A stretch of DNA of 64,000 nt, taken from contig QVRM01002800.1 in NCBI GenBank assembly GCA_003439945.1, positions 1-64,000 on the forward strand, written 5' to 3'. Shown piece by piece: positions 31,130-44,867 of this stretch. How positions within the stretch are numbered: position 1 is the stretch's first letter; each line of letters starts with the position of its first letter. The notes beneath the pieces were generated by a model. The model saw only the letters and a list, made by a program, of their open reading frames with translations. It did not search any database and was not told the origin of the DNA. Position numbers and translations under genes: made by a program. The stretch comes from Dermanyssus gallinae. Its lineage: Eukaryota > Arthropoda > Arachnida > Mesostigmata > Dermanyssidae.

Positions 31130-32230
31130 TCTGTAATAATCAAGCATTCACAAATAAGAGGTCACAGAAAAAGGGTGAAAGCAACCGACCCAACCATCTA
31201 CCACGGAATTACACTTATTAACCTCGGAAATTCAATAATCGGATCTGTGGTAGGCGACATGATTCAGTGGGCCCACCGTCTGCGCTATTAGTTGACGAGG
31301 ATGAAGCATTGGATAACACAGTAAAAATTGCAGGCAAGCTAAACAGTTATTTTGCCTCGTTAGCCCGTTAACCTCGGTCGCTCACCTGGGACAGAGCAGA
31401 GATATTGGAACCTTACTTGACGAGACATAGAGAAAAAATGACAGTGTATTTCCCCTCTCTGCTGTCTTTGTGCCTGAGGTCCTTGGTACCCTTCACATTC
31501 TTAAAACAAACTGCAGCACTAGTGTTATAGGTGCGCCTGCAAGATGGTCAAAGCTAGCATCTCTATCGATTGCATGACCTTAGACTGCTATAATAAATAA
31601 TCGCTCACTTAGATCTGGCAGCTCTTATTAGCACGATTTAAGAGGGAAGCGGTGGCGTTTCATTTATCTACGAAAAAGGGTAAACGAAAGGCCGCGCAGC
31701 CAATTATAGGCTGATCTTGGTCGTTAATTAGAACTCAAACAAACGTCATTGTGATACTGGTGTCGGTTAGGCTAGATTGATCGTTGTTTAGAATCGGTCA
31801 ACTTCTTTTTGTCTAACCAGTTCGGCTATCACAGGGCGAGTCGACTAACCTCGCGGTGGCCCACCTATGGTGGCGGGTGTCTGATTTAGTTAAAATCACA
31901 TACGTTTTGTCTCGCAGTTTATCTCGACGTGTCGGCTGCTTCCAGTCGCCTTGATCATTCCTTTTTGTTCCAAATTCTCGCTTAACTGGGTTGCCTTGCG
32001 CCGACTGTTGCGTGGTTTAGGTTCGACCCTTAAGACGGATACAAATGGTTCATTTTACCTTTCTTATTCCTCTGATTTTTTGTCTATTAAAAGTCCAAGG
32101 GCTAAATTTTAACTCCGCTACAGCTTTTGCTGATGACACAACATTACTGTTCGGAGTGAATCATCGGAATTGTATTAGGGATTTGCAACAGTCCTTCCTA
32201 AACGTGGACAACATAATTAGAATTTGAAAT
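31130..32230 (+). pseudogene. LINE-C reverse transcriptase remnant (CR1/jockey-like)
   Basis: The plus-strand reading, with stops and frame changes, shows landmarks in the order of a LINE reverse transcriptase: KIAGKLNSYFASLAR (like LN-YFASVF), EVLGTLHILKTN, STKKGKRKAA (like KKGD...N), QFGYH, domain A as VYLDVSAASSRLDHSF, and domain C as TAFADDTTLLF (FADD at 32126-32137). Both Asp-containing catalytic motifs survive. The family differs from LINE-A (YADD) and LINE-B. The 5' and 3' limits are unclear. Confidence 0.75.
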
Positions 32231-35200
32231 TTTTGGACTAGTTGCCACTGCCGAGGCCACTGACATTGCCTGACAACCTGATGCGCAAGACACGGAACAT
32301 TGATCCCATCTGGATTGTATTGCACCTGCGTTAAAAACTGCGCTGCGTAACATAACATTTACTTGGGTCCCCACAGAGGGCTTGCTTCTGGTGTAGAATT
32401 AAAAAAGCAAACATTAGGGAGGTTGTTGTATTAAATCTAGACCGCCCTCCACCCTCTGTGGGCTTGAAATTCATCCTAGGGCATATCTTCAAGGCACCGA
32501 GGGCCGGACATGTTTAGACATCTAGGGTGTCCCCAACAATCCTTGTGGCAACATGGTCACTGACTCTCAATGGTATGGTTTATCCTATATTCTCAATGAG
32601 CATCGCTTAACGAAAATTCGATTAGCAACAGGGATCAAACCGGCAACAGCCCAATGGATAAAAACCTTGAAAAGCACACTAATTCTATAGACCACGCTTT
32701 TGTGCTTCTGGAATACAAAGTCGTGCTTTTACCAGTGATATGCTATAGTATTCTTCTCTAGGTGGTGGCTGTGACGGAATTCTCCGAAAAGCCAAAGTAA
32801 CACCGAATGATGTACTTAAACCCCTTTTTCTAGAAGGCGAAAGAACTCGGTCCGTGACTTATTCAGATGTTTCAACTTATTCACGGTGGACGAAAACAAC
32901 GTTGCGGGTTTAAATGTTAGCATACAATATTTTGCCTGTTTTGAAGTCGTGTGTGACGATGTGACGATTACTGTGATTATGGTTTGTGTAAAGCGCTTAT
33001 ACAAGCACTCATTAGGTTTTGTCGAGAGAGATTTTTTGCTTTGTTGTTTGATTCATCTTTTTCAACAATTATTACCAAAAATGTAAGTGCCGTTAAATGC
33101 AATTCATGATTAAACTATTTTCAGTTTTGACAATATTAAAATATATTTGATACATATGTGACGATTATGACAAGCAACATCAGAGCTTTCCACTCGGATA
33201 AAATTGCTGGTGCTGCATCTGTCTGCACTGTAATGTCCCAAGAGACGAGCACAAGGTACTTCAAAACACCAGGCCTTGTTAAATTTAAGACGAGTAGAAG
33301 CGACCCACAAGAGTTACTTGCGGAATATAAGAAGAATATAAAAATATCCACCCTTAAACACTAGCCAAACATTGGAAGACCAATATAGCAATCACGCAGA
33401 GTGGAAAGTTCAGGCCTCGCTCCAAGATAACTTGTATTGGACATAATCGAAGCTCTATACCATAGGACATGTTCATAGCAACCCATAAGCTACAAACATA
33501 CACCTAGATTTAAAACCTTTTGTAGCGATAGAATAGTGATAGAAAATAAGCTTATCTTTCTTAGAAAGTGTGAAAAGCTTTAGTTCTTGTTTGTAGCTTT
33601 TTTTCAATAACCTGTAGAGCTCTGTTATTTAAAATGTACATTGCCTTGTCTAGCTCGTGGCCACAGCCGGGGTGAGCTGTAAACTCATCTTCTGGTATGT
33701 CAGCTTTCCCCTGACTCGGCCATTTGGTTCAGGATGAGGCTTCTCGTCAAGAGCGCACCTGCTTGACATAGGGTACTTATTCTCACGGATGTACTGCAGT
33801 TTTCCTTTATTGTTTTTCTAGCTGCAACATATTTCCAAACTAACTATTCTAAACTAACTCTTTTCTGCCTATATGCATATGCCTTTGCTGGCATGCCGTG
33901 CTGAACCTTGCTGTGTAACCCAAGCCTCGACTATCCCTTACCTCAGTTTCCGATGGTATTTTGACAGCTGCTCGTTTTTAAGTTACTCACTCAGCAAAGG
34001 AACTGGGCACCCTTATCACTTTCTCGTCTGCGTGACATAAAGAAAACATAAAAAATAGCGCCGATGGCGGTATCAGGAGTAGGACTCGACCAGAGAACGA
34101 CGATGCAATCGTGGTCCGCTGCCACAATTGTGCAGCCTCGGGTCGGCTTCGAGTGGAAGCCCTACGACGTATGTCCCGCTACTATCATGGGTCTTGCTTC
34201 GTTCAGATTGCTCGTCTTCGCTCTCGACCAGCCAGCGTCAAGAGTTTAGCCCCTCGGTGTCTCCTTTTCCTTGTTTGTCATTACGCTGCGGGAAGTCGTG
34301 CCCCCAAGCTAAGTTCGAACTGTGCCCGTCTCACTGAGTGTTGTCACTCAAGTGAGCGCGCGAGTGGGCCGTTCGTTGACGAAGCGGAACGTCGCACACT
34401 CTTTGAGGAGTCACAATTGAAGCTGAACAGGTAGATAGACGTAGGTAGGTTCGCCGAAGTCAACCGGAGGCAAAAAGGACGACGATGACGACTTTGCAGC
34501 GTACAGCTAGAGCCCTGGGGCGGAAAGACGCTGGCTGACAAACCTCCCTGCGCCGAGATTCAGAGACGAGCTGGTTTTGAGTGAAGCAGAAACAGTCAAA
34601 GGGACGGACGCAACGTCACCGCGAGTTCATATCTCAACCCATCAGAGCCCAGACGATCAGCATTCCAACGTTCGATAGGCAATCGGTACTGGTAAAGAAA
34701 TGCACCTGTGGCGATTTCGACTACTGTAGCTCCTGACAAGGTCTACATATATGGCGTTGGCGTCTTGTAACAAACTCTCTGTAGGAGTGATTTTAAAAGT
34801 AGTAGTAGTAGTAGTAGTAATTACAGTGATGTAAAACGAAAGTATACCGCTGGAAATGGTTATATCAATAAAACCCTAATATTAAAAAAATAGTAGTAAC
34901 TAAACCTTGTAACAAAGATTTTCTATGTGTAAGGCAATTACGCTATCAGTTCTATGTTTTGCTTTTGTTCTCTCTTCCTAACTAATTTCTAGCAACTGGG
35001 TACGCAGGTTTGCTTAGTTTTTAGTTGTAATTGGACACGCACTGATTATTGTCTCACCGTGTCTTGTGTCGAATTGCTGGTTTCTCTATAAACTCTGCAA
35101 TAAACAAACCGGAGTTAACATGAACCCTTACACTAGAATACGGCCAGTCCCACTTAGAAATATTTGGGCTTCTGACAATTTAGCAGTATTCTGTCCAATC

Positions 35201-35928
35201 CAGCTAAACAGCCTTAGCAGCGTACCGTTTTATTCGCTGGGTTCGGGTGAATAAAATTGCCTCGAAGTAGATACCGTTGTACAGTTGGCGAAGAACGCAA
35301 ACCTGAACGAAAAAGTTTACCGTTGGTGTCTGGGGCACAGCTTTAGGCCTGCTCCAAGTTATGTGCTGGTAAGCATATACGGCTAATTGTCTGTACGGTT
35401 AATTGTCTAACCCATACTATAACTGTAAATAAGTACACACATAACCATTAGAACATATATGTACAATTCAGTTTCACTTTAAAACGTAGCTCCTAAATTG
35501 ATATGATATACACGCCCATTCAACGAAGTTTTTGGAAGAGTTTTAGATCGTCCCATATCTATTCCTGGTTATGAAGTCAAAACACAGGTGCAAATATTGC
35601 CAGATTGAAAAAGGTATGCAAGAAAAACACTGATGAAAATAACACATTTCGCACATATTTAGTTATATAAATATACTCCTATTTATAATGCTCAGCAAAT
35701 TAGTTACTATATGTATGTGTTTGAGTTATTATATGCTGGATATCTATATATCACGCGCGTATAGTCTACGATAGGCCTTAGGTCTCGTATAAAGGATAAG
35801 CCGCTCGAACCACGCCCAACTTCGTGGTTGGGTAACATCCAAGCCACAACTGGGTCAACAACGTTGGCTTCGAGTACGAGCTTGCTTAAGTTAATCCAGT
35901 TTGGAGACTTTTAGCCCTGACTCCCGTG

Positions 35929-35933
<5 letters not shown>
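32231..35933. other. Unassigned sequence
   Basis: The first few hundred bases may still be LINE-C. A short (AGT)n run lies at about 34798-34818. No coding domain was recognised; the open frames near 34064-34434 overlap one another and look spurious. Confidence 0.35.

Positions 35934-35961
<28 letters not shown>
35934..35961. repeat. (TA)n microsatellite
   Basis: TA run of about 28 bp. Confidence 0.93.
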
Positions 35962-35963
<2 letters not shown>

Positions 35964-36274
35964 CAGAGGTGCCTAAAGGTAGGACGAGCTGCTGGCGTGC
36001 TCTCGTTAGCTAGTAAAAGTGTTCATAAATGACTATACAAGTACGCCACCGGGTCACGTTAGCAAACGTAAAAAGCGACTATCACGTGAGGATAAGCAAC
36101 GAAAAATGCTTCACGTATTTATTCAGCGGCCGCGCACGGTACTGCCGTTTTATCCCAATATAATAAATGGTGCTGGGCGTGGACGGTGGTCGCAGACAGA
36201 CTATACCGACACTACTGGTATTTATAACAAATTAGCGGCGAAAATAATGAACGCCTGTTTTCATGAAGTATCTA

Positions 36275-36277
<3 letters not shown>

Positions 36278-36316
<39 letters not shown>
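36278..36316. repeat. (TA)n microsatellite
   Basis: TA run of about 38 bp. Confidence 0.93.
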
Positions 36317-36317
<1 letters not shown>

Positions 36318-37177
36318 AGGGATCAAATGCAGAACTTCTTCTGATATGTATTCGTTGAGACAAGTTGAAATTTAGCACGAGTTCATTGTCATCATATGCT
36401 ATTTTTGTTCACATCTTGTTTACTGTTTTATTTAAATGGACGAGCAAGATAATTATTCATGGTATTGCGCACAAAAGTAAGCTCAATGCAGGAACCAAAC
36501 GGAGTTTCGTGTTAACATTTTTGTAAAGACAGGATAGCGCTTAGCATACCTCGTTTGTGTACCATATAATAATGTTGGTCTTAAGTAGCAAAATGGTATA
36601 CCGCGTTGATTTATTTTTCACCTAATATTTTCGTAAGTTAGTATCATCTCTGCATTGCATATATCATGCTAGTTGCCTTTCAGAACGAACTCTGCCTGGT
36701 TTAAGCTATCCGGCTGGAGAATTTGAGGAGATTCCGTAGAGGATAAATAGTCTAAAACTAACATACTACTATTGGCGCGCAATAGCGTACAAAAGACAGC
36801 AAGCATACGTCGCATGGTTGCACTGGTACGGTACACGCAGAGCCCAGTTGAGCCGTCCGTCTCTCTGCCTGTTCCGGCTTAATTCTCTTGATTTCGACAC
36901 TTTTAGGCTTAGCTGTTAGTGGCTTGGCAGTCGCCGCCCATCGTGGCGCGAGATCGTGGACCTCGTGGGAACGCCTTCGACGCCCCGGGGCGATTTCCAC
37001 CAGAACGACGAGGGTGACGCCACGTCTTTGACAAGGGTGTCGGCGGGGAACATTGTTAAAAGCTAGCCATCATAGACGACGAATTGCCTTGCTTGTGCGA
37101 ACAGGGTGAATGGGTAGCTGATATAGAGCGACCGGTTCTCTAAACTGTCGACATGTCTCTTTCTTCCCTGGCATCGA

Positions 37178-37183
<6 letters not shown>

Positions 37184-37224
<41 letters not shown>
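37184..37224. repeat. (TA)n microsatellite
   Basis: TA run of about 40 bp followed by TGCACATATATGTGTATATATG. Confidence 0.93.
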
Positions 37225-37230
<6 letters not shown>

Positions 37231-37911
37231 TATATGTGTATATATATGCATACATACAAATATGAGCTCTTCAGAAGTCTCTTGGGTTTCGGACAAGAAA
37301 GGGGCTGGCCAAAGACGACGAGAGACAAAGCGTGGCTGTGGTGGGGCCGCGGGTGACCGCGGGCGACCGTGCCGTATCACACGGGCGATGCTGGCGATGT
37401 CGATGTTGATACCCTGATAGCGACCGAGCCAGCAGCAGGAGGAGGAGGAGGAGAAGAAGAAGCATTACAGCAGCAGGACAACACTGATGATAATGATGGG
37501 GACGGCACGGCAATTAGCGCACCGCCTCGAGGCAAAACAATGGGCTCGCGCTCTTGTTCCCTCCTAGCACCGCCATCTCTTGCGAGCGATAGGGGGACCA
37601 GCAACGGAGACGGGTAGGCTGGCTGAGAGCGTGACACGCGGCGTGAATTGCAGCCCTCAGCACATGCTGGCCGCCGCTGCTGCTGCTACTGCTGCTGCTT
37701 CTCGCCCCTGTCACCCCCGCCAGCTACTAGCGCAGCTGGAACGAGACCGCCGTCGGCTGACTTTGAGCCACTTCGCGCTCCCCCCGCGCCGCTGCACGGC
37801 TGAATCGGCAGAAACAGCAGCTTCCGTTGTCGCTGCTCTTGCCGCCTCTCAGAGTCAGCCATGAAAGGTCCCCCGGGGGGGGGGGAGAAAGTACCAGGGA
37901 GCAGCAAGACA

Positions 37912-38098
37912 CGACAACAACAACAAGCAACAACAGCAACGACAACAACATCAGCAACAACAACAACATCAGCAACAACAGCAACAGCAACAACAACACC
38001 AACAACATCAGCAACAATAACAACAAGAGTGACAGAACCAACAACAACAACAACAGTAGCAGGGGTGCGACCAACAACAACAACTACAACAACGTCAA
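37912..38098. repeat. CAA/GCA-rich trinucleotide array
   Basis: About 185 bp built of CAA with ACA, GCA and ATA variants. It reads as poly-Thr, poly-Asn or poly-Gln depending on frame. I treat it as non-coding because no frame shows a domain on either side. Confidence 0.85.
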
Positions 38099-38669
38099 AA
38101 GGGCAAACGGATAGGGGACGGGGGGGGGGGGTAGCGAAGAACAAAACCTAAAAAGGGTACGGACATATAGACGATCCCAAACGCCACTATGTTTTGGGGC
38201 GCGGGGGAAAAGCCAAAACGAAACCAAATACTAGAGAGAGAGAGAGAGAGATAGAAAGAGAGAGACAGGCATAGCGGATGAGCGGAAGGGAAATCGAGTG
38301 TAAAGCAAGCGGCGGCGACGGTCACAGCACCAGAAGCAGCAGTAGCAGCAAATATAAGAGAAGAGAAAGTTGAGTATACAAAAATAATAAAGCCAAGGGG
38401 GTGCTTTACTACCACAACTACGACAGCAGCCGTACTGCTACTACTTACTACTGCTACTGCATCTGGTTCCCAACCCCCAAAACGTCGCACTCGTTCGAGG
38501 TGGTTGTCCTCGTCTTCACTGGCTGGCAAGTCTCGGCGTACAGCGGAGTGATAGGACACAAAGCTGTCGCTGGTATCATGCGTTTACGCTTCCCTCCATC
38601 AGCCTAGCTTTCCCGCTGAAGAACTTCCCCGTAAGAACCCGGAAGACCGAGACTGGGCTGGCCTACATA

Positions 38670-38677
38670 CATAAAAG
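38670..38677 (+). promoter_or_regulatory. TATA-like box
   Basis: CATAAAAG lies 44 bp upstream of the ATG at 38714. This would place transcription start at about 38700 and give a very short 5' leader. It is a single weak motif, supported only by its position. Confidence 0.3.
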
Positions 38678-38713
38678 ACTTCGGTCTGCTGTATCGTCGG
38701 CCGTACACTCGTT

Positions 38714-38768
38714 ATGGTGCCGCCTTACGCTGCCTGGGTAGCAGTGCTGCTGCTGCTACTGTCTACAG
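38714..38768 (+). CDS. Candidate first coding exon of a secreted protein
   Basis: ATG at 38714 (G at -3 and +4) opens MVPPYAAWVAVLLLLLST, a classic signal peptide with a seven-to-ten residue hydrophobic core. The exon would end at 38768 in ACAG|GTAACG, a good splice donor, in phase 1 (18 codons plus one base). Many arthropod cuticle and secreted-peptide genes begin with such a short signal-peptide exon. No downstream exon could be identified, so the product is unknown. Confidence 0.45.
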
Positions 38769-39322
38769 GTAACGAACTCATGAGGCGCGCACCGCGTGAA
38801 GGCGTCGACAGCGAGACAATAGACGTGAGACCAGCCGCGCCGCCCTAAGCACGAGCTTGCAAGGCGGCGGCGGTGGTGGCGGCTATTGAAACCTGCTTCT
38901 GATTGAGATACGGTGGCAGCGTTCGGGTACTTGTAAAGTCACCTCGCCATCACACTGTGATCATACGCTGGTTCGCAGACACTAGAGGACGAGATTGACA
39001 GGACGCCCACTGGCGTTTCACGTTCGTCTAAACGTTGACTAGGCAAGCGGGCGGCCGGGACATACGGGACATGGGTATGAGCGTACAAGAGCCCCGCTTT
39101 GCTTCTCCTGTTCTCCTGCAGTCTGGCGACACAAGCGATATGAATACTTGACAGCTGCGCAGGACAGCGTGGAAAAAAACGCGGTCGGCATTGAGTCTGC
39201 TTCTCGCCGCAGTACCTGTTACTGAGTGAGTCTGAACGTCTCAGGAAGAGTCTAGGCGGCCGGGACTTCACGCTGAACAAATGAACAGTCCTGTGTACTT
39301 AGATTTGAGGAGATCTCTATAT

Positions 39323-39354
<32 letters not shown>

Positions 39355-42300
39355 ATGGAGAGAAGGATGTGTGGGGTCGTATTATTCGATCAAATGAGCA
39401 TTTTTAATGAAGCAATAGAGCTCATCGTTCAGCTTTTACGTTAATTACCAATTAATTGCATGGTGTGCATATTTGCTTTCTCGGCATTCGTGAAGCGGTC
39501 CGTCACGGTCGGTACGTAGTAGACCCAGCATTTTGTAATAGAGCGCCAATCGAATGCATACTCAGATTCGATCTGGCCACTTACAGGCAGAGTCGTCCAC
39601 GCTTGTCTAGGTCACGTTAGTAAGTGCCCCGGAAGTGGCACGATAATTCAAAATATTTGCTATCGATACAAAATTTGCTTCTCATAAGCCTCCGTGTGGT
39701 GAGTTAATTACATATCCCCACCGCTACAAGATGTGTATATTGGACGGCGGTCCTTCGAACGCCAAATTCATAAATCTTCCTGACACCCTGGAGGAAACAG
39801 AGGAGAGAAGGGGGACGGGCGGCTTGTATATATTGCAAAGAAATATAATAGAAATATAGTATGTGATACATTTCTAATGCGTACGTTGAACATAGAATAT
39901 AATAACGTAATAGGATTGCTAAGAGCAGTGTGTACATGAGCTAGAATCGCCCCTAGGCGATTTTCTTCAGCAAAAAGATGCAGACGCAGGCAATGCTTAA
40001 CCAGATTCTACACAACGACTTTAGCGAAGCCGGGGCTCGATTTTGCTATAAGTTGATACGGTAAGCTCTTCGTGGTTGTTATGGCAATGCTTCGAACGAT
40101 GGGTAGTCACCCAGCAAACTACCACTATCAACATAATTAAAAACAGGCGTTCTTGATAGGGGTTTCTTGTCATCTGGGCCCGCTTCCTTATAATTAAGAG
40201 AAAAGATTAGTCGCAACACGCAACGTCAGTATATCTCCCTCTTTATGCATAGGCAATCAGCTGCCTGCTAGCGAGAGCTGGCCATTTTAACCATGCCGTC
40301 GTGCGTAGGGCACCGCCTTTCCGTTAACTAAATGCCTAGCGTACTTACCACATACACTATGCCCTGTAACAAACGTTGTCTCGCTAACGACCGAAAGTTG
40401 CATCGAAATGTAATTTCTTCAAATTACTTTATGTTTTGCTATTTAGCTTTGTTTCTTTTTTAAGGGAAATATGCAATATTTTATCTTAGAGTGCAGAAAG
40501 TACAATTTATTTCACGACTTTTCGAGCTCATTTTAAGAACTAGCCATTTCGGTATTTGCAGTACGCTGAGTGTGCGAGCTCCTAGGTTAGAGTTGCAAAT
40601 ATTGGCGACAATATATTGAGGTCGTTTAAAATACAAGTCACAATTGGTGAGAACCATGCGACTGCACAAATTTCGCACTGTCCTGCCCTACATCAAAGAT
40701 TATGCTAAAGGAAAGAATTCTATGGAGGAGCTACAGAAAAGTAACAGCACGTATGCATTCATCATCCATCGCGTCGAATGTTTACGCTCGAGTCAGAGTC
40801 GCCAATGGCCGTTCTAGCCATTGTCATCCCCACCATTCCGTAATATACATTAGCGTGGCCATAGCGTGGCTCATTACCCTTGAATGCGATCTCGATTTTG
40901 GAAGTTCCACAAAACAAGCTCATCTTCCGTTAATGCTGGTGAAAGACGAAGATGATAGTGCCTATAACTCAATAGCTAAACTGTCTGCGGGCGCCGCTGT
41001 TCGTAAAGAAGTTTTTAAGTGTGGAAGATATGAACTCCATCTATTTACCTAATTTAGAAAGACCCGATAGTAGACTACTAAAATGACCTTCATATGACCC
41101 ACCAACCGCCACTGCATAGTGCCAGCCAACACCCCGTGTCCGCTTGAAGCTGAGGAATGTCTAAAAGTTGATCGATGAACGCTTATGCGATGGCTGAATC
41201 AGCATAGCATACGCAGTAGCATTTCAGCTGCAAACGCCGACAGTTTCTTGAGAAGTGTTGTTTTTTATTAATTTTTCGCAGATATGATTTTGCGTAACTT
41301 CTTCATATTCGAGACACATAGCCGCAAAGGAATACCTGCTTGCTAGAAGAACTATGCACCGAACACGAGTACAAAACGGCTGTGGCTTGCTGGATGAACT
41401 GTGCGGCCAAAAGTCGAGTTTTCTTCAATAGCTTAGACGCGTCGAACGTGTATGTAAAGTGGTATATGTCTAGTTCGATCTTATATGCGGTGTTCAAAGT
41501 TTTCGAAACGCCCTTCACACTAGTTCGCCGCTTTGCACGCTGGGATCTTTGGCCATAACAGGCCTTTTTTAGTGTATCCATGCTACGGGCAGAGACGCGT
41601 TCCCTTGCGAAATAAGACCTGCATACGGAACAGCACCCATGTAGGTGAATGAGGTGCAACTCTACTGGGCCCGACCGCGGAAAGGCTACCGGCTCTTCTA
41701 GTCTAACCGTACGCGTATATATATATATATTCAAAGCTTTTCCGATAGCATATCGTTCTCTGTACGACGAGAGAAAAAGAACTGTAATATCTATATTTTT
41801 CGCGCCAGCTTATGAGAACTGCTCTGAAGCGAATTGTGCCGCAGGCGAAAATTTCATATCAAATTCAGCCGACTTTAGAGAATACAGGACGGTAAGTGAG
41901 AAATAATGGAAAAAACATGTGGGGAAATGCATCCGCAAAACGTGGAATACGGTGGTAACAAGGAAATATATTTGTTTAACAAATGAAAAAATCCAAACGG
42001 CAAGGAAAGAAAAACAGACACAGAAAACAAGATGCAGGAGAAAAACAAACGATTGAGCATTACTTTAAGTTTAGACGGTGTCCTTTGAGCTGTGAATTTT
42101 ACCACGCCGCGCTGTTTTGGCACCACTGATAGATAAAGGATCTCCTTTGACACCTGCATACGTGCGTAAGCACGTCCTATAATAGTGATCCATGGCTACT
42201 GGTCAAAGTTCTTTCAATGATATTGTTGATTATGGGAGATTCAATATACGAATATATACGAATACATTATAAAGTATAGCATAAAGTTATATTGGCGCTG

Positions 42301-43026
42301 TATGGTTAACTCGCAGCAGCCGACATCCGTACGAAGACTACACGCCATACTTACTACTACGGGGCTCTCATTCTGAGGAGGTTCTAAAATCAAATCAAAG
42401 AATCACTAGAGAGCTGTCGCGTATTGTTAATACACAACGATGTAATGATGACAACGAGATTTGCTGTCGGTTTTCTTCGTCCTGCCCGCCCCGCTCGCTG
42501 TCGAGGCAGTAAAGCGGTTTAGTCGGCGTCGAATCACATAGCAGTAGGCCTGTGTGACTAACGCTGTGTGACGAAAATCGATTAGGCTGGTTGCGGGGTC
42601 GCCCCTGTCGACGATGAGATGATCCCACACCGAACTTGCCCACTGCAAACATGGTGGCTGGTGAATCCAACAGAAAAAAAGTGCAATTTCTACGATGGTT
42701 TGTTTGACGTAAGCTAGGCTAAATTCACGCGGCTAGCCACGATTCCTGCCGACGGTGAGGATAGTGAGGATCAGGGCAGCGCTGGTGGGGTTGGCGTTGG
42801 TGACAATAATTGTAATGATGACGATGATGATGATGATGATGTTGCTGTTGTTGCTGATAACGATAATTCAATCTTTTTAGCAAGTTGGCACTACGTAGCG
42901 TTGATGGCAACGACGACGACGACTCCGAGCTGGTAATGTGGAGAGAGAAAGGGAGTTGGATGGTTATTGGACGTGATAATTGATTTTCGCTGCTCGCACA
43001 GTGCAGTTTAGATAGTTGAGGTTGAC
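38769..43026. other. Unassigned sequence, possibly intron
   Basis: If the exon at 38714-38768 is real, this would begin its first intron. It holds TA tracts at 39328-39356 and 41716-41730 and a GAT/GTT-rich patch near 42810-42858. Open frames at plus 40702-41052 and minus 41303-41734 have no recognised domain. Confidence 0.35.
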
Positions 43027-43140
43027 TTGTAGGGTGTGGGATGAGGCCAAGGGAGCAGATTTGTCCAGACGACCGTAATCGTCTGGAGAAGAAGAAGCAG
43101 AAGAATCAGAAAACGAACATAGAAGCGAGAGGGAGCGAGA
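43027..43140 (+). repeat. Direct duplication, unit 1
   Basis: It starts TTGTAGGGTGTGGGATGAG, then GACCGTAATCGTC and an AGAAG-rich purine run ending AACATAGAAGCGAGAGGGA. It recurs 557 bp downstream with scattered differences and small indels. Confidence 0.75.
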
Positions 43141-43583
43141 GTTACAGAGGGAAAAAGCGCAACGAGGGGTGGAAAAACATGCCAACAAGCAGAGAGAAAG
43201 TCGTCAAGACAAGGTGGCGGCCTTCAGTACTTCTGAGCAGAACACTGAGGGCAGATGGCAGGCTAACCCAGTGGGACACTTGTGGAGATGCCGCTCTCCG
43301 AGACACATAGGACCCGTCCCAGTTTGAACGCTGCTGCTGCTGTTGCTGCTGCTGCTGCAGTTCATCAGGTAGACGAAAATGTCCTCCGGCCAGTCTTTAA
43401 CAAAACTTGTTGCTGTTTCGATTTGGCAACTGAAGACGACATTAGACTAGTCGTCGACAAATTGAAGCTTAGTCATGCATGGTCGCGTGGACATCGTTGT
43501 AGAACGTGCTGCCCTAAAAAGGGTTTCTATCAACGGCTTAGAACGCAATCGTTTTACCTCGGATCTTGCGGTGCGTAGCGAAT

Positions 43584-43700
43584 TTGTAGGGTGTGGGATG
43601 AGACCAAGCGAGCAGATTGATTCGTTGACGACCGTAATCGTCCGGAGAAGAGAAAGAAGAAGAAAAAGAACATAGAAGCGAAAGGAAGGAGCGAGTTAGT
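43584..43700 (+). repeat. Direct duplication, unit 2
   Basis: Second copy of 43027-43140, with the same order of GGGTGTGGGATGAG, GAGCAGATT, GACGACCGTAATCGTC and ACATAGAAGCGA. Confidence 0.75.
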
Positions 43701-44867
43701 TTTCCCAAAACAGGCTCAACGTTGCCCCCAACTAGAACGGGTGCTTTACCTGGCTACTACGATAGCTACTACTCAAAAAGTGATTGCATTTAATTCTCAT
43801 AAACACGCTTAGTTAATTTTATAACAGCCAGGCCTACTTACTGTGCGTATCTTTATATTCATTGAAAAGTCAGACTGACTACCTGTCGCGTGAAAAAAAC
43901 ACCTGATTTCAAATAGTTGTTCATCCAAACTAGTTATTTTGCTGCACCACTTGCCGCTACGTAGGGTGGAAAATTAAGAGTGATTTTCTTTAAAGCCATA
44001 CTTGTGTTTTCAGTAACATTTTTCTACAAAGTGTCTCATGTCTAAAATTAAACATATTTTGCCTTGACCTGATACGCTGTGATCAAAGACCAAAGCGTGC
44101 ACCTTACAGCAGTGGGACAGCATACACTGCCTATATGCACACTGTTCGGAGTTAACTACGTTTAGCTCTCTCCTCACACCAAATATAGCGTATTCATTCA
44201 TGATCGACCAACAATCAGGGCAAAGTCACAGCTCACCTGAGATAGAACACAGTTGCTGGCTGCGATTTAGGTAACCAGTAAGTAAGTACGTAGCATTACC
44301 GATACACGATGCAACCGGCACTGAGTTTATATTTCGTCGAGCGATTTGAAACGTGTTCGCCTAACCAAAATCTAAACGACGGTTCTCGCTGAATCAAGTC
44401 GAGACTGTTGAGTCGAGACTGTTTAATGAGCGTGCGACAAAGCGAGCGCAAGCCAAACTCGCCGGAGGCAAGTTTCACCGCCAAGACCATCCAGTCCGAC
44501 AACGGCAGGTAGTCTTAACAACAGGCAAATCATTGCAGATCGAATACAACAAGTTTGAGCCCGAGCTCTGATACTCACCGATATCGTTCGATAATGATAA
44601 CAATAATAATAATAATAATAACCACCATTCGAATTTGCAATCTTTAGGCGGTCGTCGCCACCGTCACCGCCGCCGCCGCGGCCGCCACCTTATTTCTCGA
44701 ATTTCTCATGACCATCTCGCCCGGCTATGCAAAATGGAGTCGTTGCGAGGCTGTGCAGAGCGCGCATCAAACAGATTTAACAACGAGGTTTTGCTTTGGA
44801 CCACATAGACGGGCACCGGACAGAGTGATTGGTTCGTTTATTGAAGTATAAGAGTTTATTCGCGACT
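43701..44867. other. Unassigned sequence
   Basis: A short (AAT)n run lies at about 44602-44622 and a GCC/CCG-rich patch at 44653-44692. No gene was recognised. Confidence 0.35.

Larger units (their letters stand above)
36317..38669. other. GC-richer island upstream of a candidate first exon
   Basis: From about 36750 the sequence becomes GC-rich and holds GGA/GCT-type trinucleotide runs, G-runs at about 37869-37882 and 38120-38131, a (GA)n tract at 38232-38270 and overlapping open frames on both strands. This composition, ending at a TATA-like box and signal-peptide exon, would fit a promoter region. No domain was recognised in any frame. Confidence 0.4.
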
